Source of the DNA: Halorubrum sp. DM2
GTDB lineage: Archaea > Halobacteriota > Halobacteria > Halobacteriales > Haloferacaceae
Reading direction: 5' to 3'
DNA: 64,000 bases
Assembly (NCBI RefSeq): GCF_901686465.1
Contig: NZ_LR594487.1
Span: 654,894 to 718,893, forward strand
This document shows, one piece after another, positions 59,021 to 64,000 of the stretch. Position numbers and translations under genes: made by a program. The notes beneath the pieces were generated by a model that ran no database searches, had not been told where the DNA came from, and saw only the letters and a list, made by a program, of their open reading frames with translations. Every line of letters begins with the position of its first letter. Position 1 is the stretch's first letter.

Positions 59021-59355
59021 GCGAACCACTCTGAAGCCCCAGCCGCTCGGCTGTACGATGCTGTGATTGCTTATAAATCAGTTATCGACGCGAACCACTC
59101 CGAAGCCCCAGCCGCGAGGACTCGCGCGACTCGCTGCGGTCCTCAGTCGCTCGCGGTGCTCGCTCCTTGCGGTCCTTGCTTCGCCGTGCTTCGTCCTCGC
59201 GGCTGCCCCTTCGAGTCCCACCCGACCCCGACCGCACAGCCCCGCACCTCACGCCTCCCCAGCCTCGTCAGTCGCCGTCGCTCCGCTCCGGCGACTGACT
59301 CCCTCGCACGGCGCTCCTCGCGCCCTGTCGGGCGCTCGGAGGCGCGCGCCACCGC
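59021..59355 (+). repeat. GC-rich dispersed repeat, copy 4 (long form)
   Basis: Two copies of the box GCGAACCACT-C-GAAGCCCCAGCCGC (59021 and 59090) stand 69 bp apart, with TTGCTTATAAATCAG between them. The GC-rich body follows and ends GGAGGCGCGCGCCACCGC. It fills most of the 421-bp spacer between the KAS III-like and MaoC genes. It is not inside an IS6-like element here. Open frames across it are discounted. Confidence 0.8.
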
Positions 59356-59410
59356 TAACTGTCGTGCGTTTATATCCTCTGTCGGCCGGCCGGTCGCCTT
59401 CGGCGGTCGG

Positions 59411-59821
59411 TCAGTCACCGCCTCCGTGCGGGACCGACAACACCGTCGCCTCCCCGGAAAGGACCCGCTCGTCGCGCTCGGGGACGGTCGCGGTCGTCTC
59501 GACGGCGAGCCGGTCGCCGCCGAGGTCGTCCGTGACGCGGACGGTCGCCTCGACCGTCTCGCCCGGAAAGACGGGGTTCTCGAACGAGAGGTCCTGCGAG
59601 AGGTAGACGATGTCGCCCGAGAGCCGTGCGAGCGCCCCGGAGACGACCGCGGCCGAGAGGATCCCGTGCGCGACGCGGCCGCCGAACATCGTCTCGGTGG
59701 CGTACTCGTCGTCCACGTGGATCGGGTTCTCGTCGCCGGAGAGCGCGGCGAACGTCTCTATCGTCTCGTCGGTGATCGATACCGCGTGGGTCGCCGTCTC
59801 GCCGACCGTCGCGACTGGCAT
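59411..59821 (-). CDS. MaoC-family (R)-specific enoyl-CoA hydratase
   Basis: This 136-residue hot-dog-fold protein has the hydratase motif FAALSGDENPIHVDDEYATETMFGGRVAHGIL, with catalytic Asp and His in the D-x4-H spacing. It hydrates trans-2-enoyl-CoA to (R)-3-hydroxyacyl-CoA, as PhaJ does. The start at 59821 (MPVATVGETATHAVSI) gives the usual family length. It suits the acyl-CoA theme of the neighbouring ligase and KAS III-like genes. Confidence 0.92.
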   Translation of the reverse strand: MPVATVGETATHAVSITDETIETFAALSGDENPIHVDDEYATETMFGGRVAHGILSAAVVSGALARLSGDIVYLSQDLSFENPVFPGETVEATVRVTDDLGGDRLAVETTATVPERDERVLSGEATVLSVPHGGGD

Positions 59822-59947
59822 ACCGATCGGTCGCGCCGCCGGGGTCTCAACCCCGTGGTTCAGCCTCGAACCCCGGAAGAACCTCGCGGTGGCGGCGCGG
59901 TCGCAGTCGAGCGGTCTCACGGCGGCGGGGCGGCCGTTGCCGGCCGC

Positions 59948-61180
59948 TCAGTCGTCGGCGGGCGCGCCGACCACGTCGCTGTCCGTCGGGTTCGGGCCGC
60001 CGTACGCCGCGACGAGCTCGTCCAGTCGTTCCGGGTCGTCGGCGTGCGCGAGCGGCTCGGCGGCGGTCTCGCAGGCGGCCTCGACCCCCAGCCGCTCGCA
60101 CACCTCGTCGACTGTCGCCTCGGCCATCCGGCGGTACGTGGTCAGCTTTCCGCCCACGACGCTGTACAGTCCGGTCGCGCCGTCGCGTTCGTGGTCGAGC
60201 AGGGTGAAGCCCCGGGAGATCCCGCGGCGGTTCTGCCCCGCCTCGTCCGGCGCGTACAGCGGGCGGACCCCCCACCACCGCCGGACCTCGGGCGCGTCGG
60301 CGACCGCGGGGAACATCGCGGCGCACTCCTCGACCGACCGCTCTACCTCCCAGTCGGCGGTCTCGTAGTCGTCGGGGTCGGAGACGGGGACGCTCGTCGT
60401 CCCCAGCACGACCTCGCCGTCGTGCGGCACGACGATGTCGCCGTCGTCGGGGTCCCGACACCGGTTCAACACCGGCTCCAGCCCGTCGTACGCGACCGAG
60501 ACCATCACGCCGCGGCTCGGTGCCATCCCGATCTCGACGCCGGCCATCTCGCCGATCGCGTCCGCCCACGCGCCGGTGGCGTTGACGACGACCTCCGGCG
60601 TCAGCGTCGCGTCCACCGCGCCGCCGACGCGCACGGCGTCGACCGCGCCGTCGGTGACGGTCACGTCCTCGACGGGCGCGTGCGGGTGGACGGCGGCCCC
60701 GTGTCGCTCGGCGTCGGCCGCGTTGGCGGCGACCAGCCGCGACGGGTAGATCACGCCGTCGGGGACGGCGAACGCCTCCGCGACCTCGTCCGCGAGCCCC
60801 GGCACGCGTTCGCGCACCGCCGCCTCGTCGAGCCGCTCCGTCTCGATCCCGACCTCCTCACAGGCGGCGATCTTCTCCGCGAAGTACTCGGGGTCGTCGC
60901 CGTCGAGCCGGACAAACAGGCCGCCGGTGTCGCGGACGCAGCCGCCGGCGATAGCGCGGAGCGTGCGGTTCTCCTCGAGACACTCGCGAGCGCCCTCGGG
61001 GTCCGCCTCGGCGTACCGGGCCCCGCTGTGGAGCAGCCCGTGTGAGCGCCCCGAGGTGCCGCTCCCCAGCCCGCCGCGGTCGACGAGCGTCACGTCGACG
61101 CCGCGGATCGCGAGGTCCCTCGCAATCCCCGTCCCGGTCGCGCCGCCGCCGATCACGAGGACCGTCGGACCGTCGCTCAC
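59948..61180 (-). CDS. GlpA-like FAD-dependent glycerol-3-phosphate dehydrogenase, short form
   Basis: This 410-residue flavoprotein has the FAD-binding opening VLVIGGGATGTGIARDLAIRGVDVTLVDRGGLGSGTSGRSHGLLHSGARY, the GlpA/GlpD-type block VVNATGAWADAIGEMAGV and GLYSVVGGKLTTYRRMAEATVDEV. It probably oxidises glycerol-3-phosphate at the membrane. GlpA proteins of other haloarchaea are longer, with a C-terminal iron-sulfur-type domain that is absent here, and no GlpB or GlpC gene is adjacent. It may be a secondary paralog. Confidence 0.85.
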   Translation of the reverse strand: MSDGPTVLVIGGGATGTGIARDLAIRGVDVTLVDRGGLGSGTSGRSHGLLHSGARYAEADPEGARECLEENRTLRAIAGGCVRDTGGLFVRLDGDDPEYFAEKIAACEEVGIETERLDEAAVRERVPGLADEVAEAFAVPDGVIYPSRLVAANAADAERHGAAVHPHAPVEDVTVTDGAVDAVRVGGAVDATLTPEVVVNATGAWADAIGEMAGVEIGMAPSRGVMVSVAYDGLEPVLNRCRDPDDGDIVVPHDGEVVLGTTSVPVSDPDDYETADWEVERSVEECAAMFPAVADAPEVRRWWGVRPLYAPDEAGQNRRGISRGFTLLDHERDGATGLYSVVGGKLTTYRRMAEATVDEVCERLGVEAACETAAEPLAHADDPERLDELVAAYGGPNPTDSDVVGAPADD

Positions 61181-61358
61181 GCGCCCGTCACCCCGGTCGA
61201 ATCGGCGGGTCGGTCCGCCGCGGAACGCTGTCGGTTCGGGTCGCTATAGAACATGCGATTGATACGCGCTCCGGCCACTTGAGGGCGTCGTCGGATTAAC
61301 CAAGGATACGTACTCAAGAGCGTCCTGCGGCCGCAATTCGTCGCTTTTGACGCCCCGC

Positions 61359-61592
61359 TCAGCGCGAGTCGCCCGCGTCGGCCGGGCAGGTGTCGACGCC
61401 GAGCAGGCTGTACATGCCGCAGGTCCCGGTCGCGGCGGTCGCGAGCATCATGAGCGCGACGACGCCCAGCACCGGGGCCGCGAGGGCGGGAAGAGGGCCG
61501 ACGCTCGCGAGGGTCGCTATCGAGGCGACACCGGCGACGGCACCGATACCGGTTCTGACCCGCTTGTCCGTCGCACCGACGTTCTGGTACAT
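61359..61592 (-). CDS. DUF2892 (YgaP-like) membrane protein
   Basis: This 77-residue protein begins MYQNVGATDKRVRTGIGAVAGVASIATLAS, the DUF2892 pattern, has two membrane helices, and ends GTCGMYSLLGVDTCPA with two conserved-looking Cys residues. Homologs are often fused to rhodanese domains; here it stands alone. The start at 61592 matches the family. Confidence 0.88.
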   Translation of the reverse strand: MYQNVGATDKRVRTGIGAVAGVASIATLASVGPLPALAAPVLGVVALMMLATAATGTCGMYSLLGVDTCPADAGDSR

Positions 61593-61669
61593 ACAACACA
61601 ATACGACGCACAACCGTATGAACCTTTCCACCCCAGCCGAACCCGTCCGCGCCATCCGGGTTCGCCGGC

Positions 61670-63277
61670 TCACTCGAAATCGCCGAGGTCGGCCTGTACT
61701 GACTCGGCGCTCGCGCTCGATCCCGGCAGATCGCCGTGGTCGGCCGCGATCGAGCGAGCGGCCCCCAGTCCGCCCGACAGCGACGCTCGGCGCGCGATCG
61801 CCTCGTCGGCGAGGCGGGCCGCGGCCGCGCCGTGGACTGCCCCGTACCGGTCGCGGAACTCGCTTCTGGCCGCCTCGTAGTCGACGACGGGGTACGGGTA
61901 CTCCTCCCCGATCCGGACGCCGACCTCGCGCTGGACGGAGAGGGGGGTCTTCTCGGGGGCGTCGAGGTGCGCCGCGGGGAGCGGGTCGAGTTCGGGGACC
62001 CACCGCGTGACGAACTCGCCGTCGGGGTCCTGATCGCGGACCTGCTTGCGGGGATCGTACAGCCGCAGGCCGGGGCGACCGACCAACCCGCACTGCGACT
62101 GCCACTGGGTGTAGTTGATCGCGGGGTCGCCGTCGATCAGGTGTCGGTAGAAGTGGTCCGCCCCGATCCGCCACGGCTGCTGGAGTATCTGGAAGTAGCA
62201 GCTCGCGCACAGCGCCCGCATCCGGAAGTTGAGCCACCCCGTCTCGCGCAGGCAGCGCATGCTGGCGTCGACCATCGGGAACCCCGTCTCGCCGCGCTTC
62301 CACGCCGCGACGAGGTCGGGGTCGTGCCGATCGCGGTTGAACCCGCGGTAGACGGGATTGACGGCCTCGTCGAGCCACCCCGGCCAGTCCAGCAGCTTCT
62401 GGGTGTAGTGGCGGTTCCAGAACAGCCGGGAGACGAACATCGACTTCCCGCGCCCGTCCGGCGCGCGCTCGTCGACGTGCCGGTGGACCTCGCGGACCGA
62501 GAGACAGCCGAACCGCAGGTACGGCGAGAGGCCGCTCGTCCCCTCGCGGGCGTCGACCGGCGAGGAGATCGATCCCGGGTAGTCGGCGATGCGCTCGGTG
62601 AACGCGCGGAGCTTCTCCCGCGCCGGACCGCGACCGCCGGTCGGGACGCGGGTCTTCGCGGACGCGACGCAGTACGCCTCGCTCACGCGCTCGGGGTCGA
62701 CCCCGGTGTCGAGTCCGTCGACCGCGACCGACCGGGGGTCCCAGTCGAACGGGTCGTCCGCGAGCCACGATTCGACGCGATCGCTCCACCCGTCTCGGGG
62801 GCGGTCGGCGTCCCGGACGAGGCCGTCGCCCGCGACGAATCGGACGCCGAGTTCCTCGCGCGCTCGCGCGTCGCGTCGCCGACCGTACCGGCCGGTCGGA
62901 CTCGCGGCCGCGACGACGTCCCACCCGGCGTCGACGAACCGGGCGAGGACGTCGAGCAGGTCGCCGTGGGCGTACGTCAGCCCCGCGCCGCCGACGTCGC
63001 GGTACTGGCGGTCGAGGTCGCGCAGGCAGTCGTGGAGGAACTCGATCCGGGCGTCACAGGCGATCCCCCGCTCGTCGTAGAAGCCCGGGTCGAAGACGAA
63101 AAGCGGCAGCAGGCGGTCGGACTCCGCCGCGGCCGCCGCCACCGCCGGGTTGTCCGCGATCCGCAGGTCCTTGCGGTGCCAGACGACGGTCCCCGGCGAC
63201 TCCGACTCGGTCGCGGCTGCCGCGACCGCTTCCCGGTCCGGCGTGGTCGGGAGCGGAGCGTTGTCCGGCGAACCCAT
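61670..63277 (-). CDS. phr: deoxyribodipyrimidine photolyase
   Basis: This 535-residue photolyase/cryptochrome family protein has the N-terminal antenna domain (WHRKDLRIADNPAV, LPLFVFDPGFY) and the FAD-binding part (TSGLSPYLRFGCLSVREVHRHV, FWNRHYTQKLLDWPGW, TGFPMVDASMRCLRETGWLNFRMRALCASC, DPAINYTQWQSQCG). These features mark a CPD-repairing class I enzyme that uses light to split UV dimers. The start at 63277 (MGSPDNAPLP) is preferred over upstream in-frame codons. It is about 240 bp from the next gene. Confidence 0.92.
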   Translation of the reverse strand: MGSPDNAPLPTTPDREAVAAAATESESPGTVVWHRKDLRIADNPAVAAAAAESDRLLPLFVFDPGFYDERGIACDARIEFLHDCLRDLDRQYRDVGGAGLTYAHGDLLDVLARFVDAGWDVVAAASPTGRYGRRRDARAREELGVRFVAGDGLVRDADRPRDGWSDRVESWLADDPFDWDPRSVAVDGLDTGVDPERVSEAYCVASAKTRVPTGGRGPAREKLRAFTERIADYPGSISSPVDAREGTSGLSPYLRFGCLSVREVHRHVDERAPDGRGKSMFVSRLFWNRHYTQKLLDWPGWLDEAVNPVYRGFNRDRHDPDLVAAWKRGETGFPMVDASMRCLRETGWLNFRMRALCASCYFQILQQPWRIGADHFYRHLIDGDPAINYTQWQSQCGLVGRPGLRLYDPRKQVRDQDPDGEFVTRWVPELDPLPAAHLDAPEKTPLSVQREVGVRIGEEYPYPVVDYEAARSEFRDRYGAVHGAAAARLADEAIARRASLSGGLGAARSIAADHGDLPGSSASAESVQADLGDFE

Positions 63278-63521
63278 CTCGTCGTGGCCTTCGGCGCGTC
63301 CGACAAAGGGTCTGTCGGCGGTCGTCGGACCGCCCTCGACGGTTCTCCGGGAAACGTTCAACACGGTCCCGACGCCCGATTCACGTAGTCGCCGAACCTA
63401 GCTGAGACTCTTGACGCTGGGCTCAGTTGGTCGAAAAACGGTCCAGACAGCAGAGGCGAAACAAGCGTGTCGTGCCGCATCAATGCTGCTGCGTCGACTC
63501 GTACGGGTGAGAAGGACGAGG

Positions 63522-63926
63522 TTAGCTTTCTGTAGCGGGAGCCGAAGTCTCGGCCTGCTCGTACTTGGTCTCGAACTCCTGGATGAGCTGGCCCATCTTG
63601 GCGTACCAGTCGTTGAGCATCCGCTGCATCTCGTCGGTGATCTTCGACGGGTCCGTCGGCGAGTAGACGTGGTAGTAACCGCCCTGATCGTAGTTGATCT
63701 GCTCCTTCTCGATGAACCCCGTCTGGAGTAGGCGCTGGACAGCCCGATACGCGGTCGAGCGCTCTCGATCCACGCGCTCGGCGAGTTCATCAACGGTCAG
63801 CGGTTCCCCTGACTCGACGAGCACCTGGTAGCACTCTCTGTCGAGATCCTTGAGCCCGTGGAAGCACTCCAACAGCCCCTCACACGCCATGTCCTGACGG
63901 AGCTGTTCAGCCATCGAATCTGGCAT
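63522..63926 (-). CDS. winged-helix transcriptional regulator (TrmB-like)
   Basis: This 134-residue protein has a winged helix at about residues 25-85 (KDLDRECYQVLVESGEPLTVDELAERVDRERSTAYRAVQRLLQTGFIEKEQ), followed by a beta wing (YYHVYSPTDPSKI) and a C-terminal coiled helix with NDWYAKMGQLIQEFETKYEQ. It is like haloarchaeal TrmB/sulfur-linked HTH proteins. ATG 63926 is used; ATG 63914 is possible. CTTTTAA at 63956-63962 is the TATA box, and a palindrome lies just upstream. Confidence 0.85.
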   Translation of the reverse strand: MPDSMAEQLRQDMACEGLLECFHGLKDLDRECYQVLVESGEPLTVDELAERVDRERSTAYRAVQRLLQTGFIEKEQINYDQGGYYHVYSPTDPSKITDEMQRMLNDWYAKMGQLIQEFETKYEQAETSAPATES

Positions 63927-63967
63927 TGTAATCGATCCTACGTAAGTCCGCAGGCGTTAAAAGATTT

Positions 63968-63984
63968 TTGTACAGATTGTACAA
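63968..63984. promoter_or_regulatory. 17-bp perfect palindrome upstream of the HTH gene
   Basis: TTGTACAGATTGTACAA has perfect 7-bp arms around GAT. It lies just upstream of the CTTTTAA box of the regulator gene at 63522-63926. It may be an autoregulatory site or serve a divergent gene beyond the window edge. Confidence 0.6.
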
Positions 63985-64000
63985 TTTTGTGGCAAACCTA

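Noticed and set aside
61736-63388. 550-codon plus-strand frame
   Set aside because: It is opposite the photolyase, whose motifs are complete.
63411-63731. Plus-strand frame beginning GSVGRKTVQTAEAKQACRAASM
   Set aside because: The opening could be a transposase tail, but the frame soon becomes antisense to the HTH gene and I could not confirm a family.

Overview
The window is chromosomal DNA of a halophilic archaeon, most likely Halorubrum-like. Its coding DNA is very GC-rich with acidic proteins. Many genes look leaderless, with a TATA box about 27 nt before the start codon. Other signs are Tat-type lipoproteins, a Bat-type HTH-10 regulator, halocyanin, archaeal MBF1, HVO_A0114/DUF6516 family genes and IS6-type transposon remnants. 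The genus is inferred from protein and codon style only.

Layout. (1) 0.1-12.9 kb is a hemicellulose and sugar-acid block: GH67 alpha-glucuronidase, an enolase-superfamily sugar-acid dehydratase, a KDX/KDA-dehydratase-like FAH protein and two divergent GH3 glycosidases, followed by a Rad50/SMC-like protein with a degenerate Walker A. (2) 13.8-26.4 kb is a transport and catabolic cluster of unknown substrate: TIM-barrel isomerase, IclR regulator, PAS-GAF protein, UPF0261 protein, a complete LIV-type ABC transporter, a PQQ-propeller lipoprotein, a PEP-hydrolase-like TIM barrel and a cupin. The UPF0261 and PEP-hydrolase-like genes are the separate halves of the plant Tm-1 architecture. (3) 26.4-28.5 kb is accessory: IS6 remnants, a lone element end, and a probable toxin-antitoxin pair with palindromic operators. 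(4) 28.6-48.9 kb is mostly housekeeping: amidohydrolases, stress proteins, XPB helicase, uridine and thymidine kinases, tRNA-Thr, a CinA-type deamidase, two HD phosphohydrolases, halocyanin, MBF1 and a PurD-like ATP-grasp protein. Two transposon-derived elements sit in it. (5) 49.0-59.8 kb is a second LIV-type ABC system linked to an acyl-CoA ligase, an alpha/beta hydrolase, an HTH-10 regulator, a KAS III-like enzyme and a MaoC hydratase, suggesting uptake and CoA activation of an organic acid. (6) 59.9-64 kb holds a GlpA-like dehydrogenase, a DUF2892 protein, a photolyase and an HTH regulator with an upstream palindrome.

The most distinctive non-genic structure is a family of small elements with IS6-like ends (GGCTCTGTTGAAATCC) and 8-bp target duplications. 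One intact 327-bp copy encodes only a 39-residue double-CPECG zinc-ribbon protein. A 1,004-bp composite carries a membrane-protein gene and lies exactly at the stop codon of tdk. A separate GC-rich dispersed repeat occurs four times, twice inside these elements. Other notable points are an ATT start codon for the second LivM, a 13-codon leader ORF coupled to the first LivH, and a 22-bp palindrome shared by 10.8 kb and 15.0 kb.
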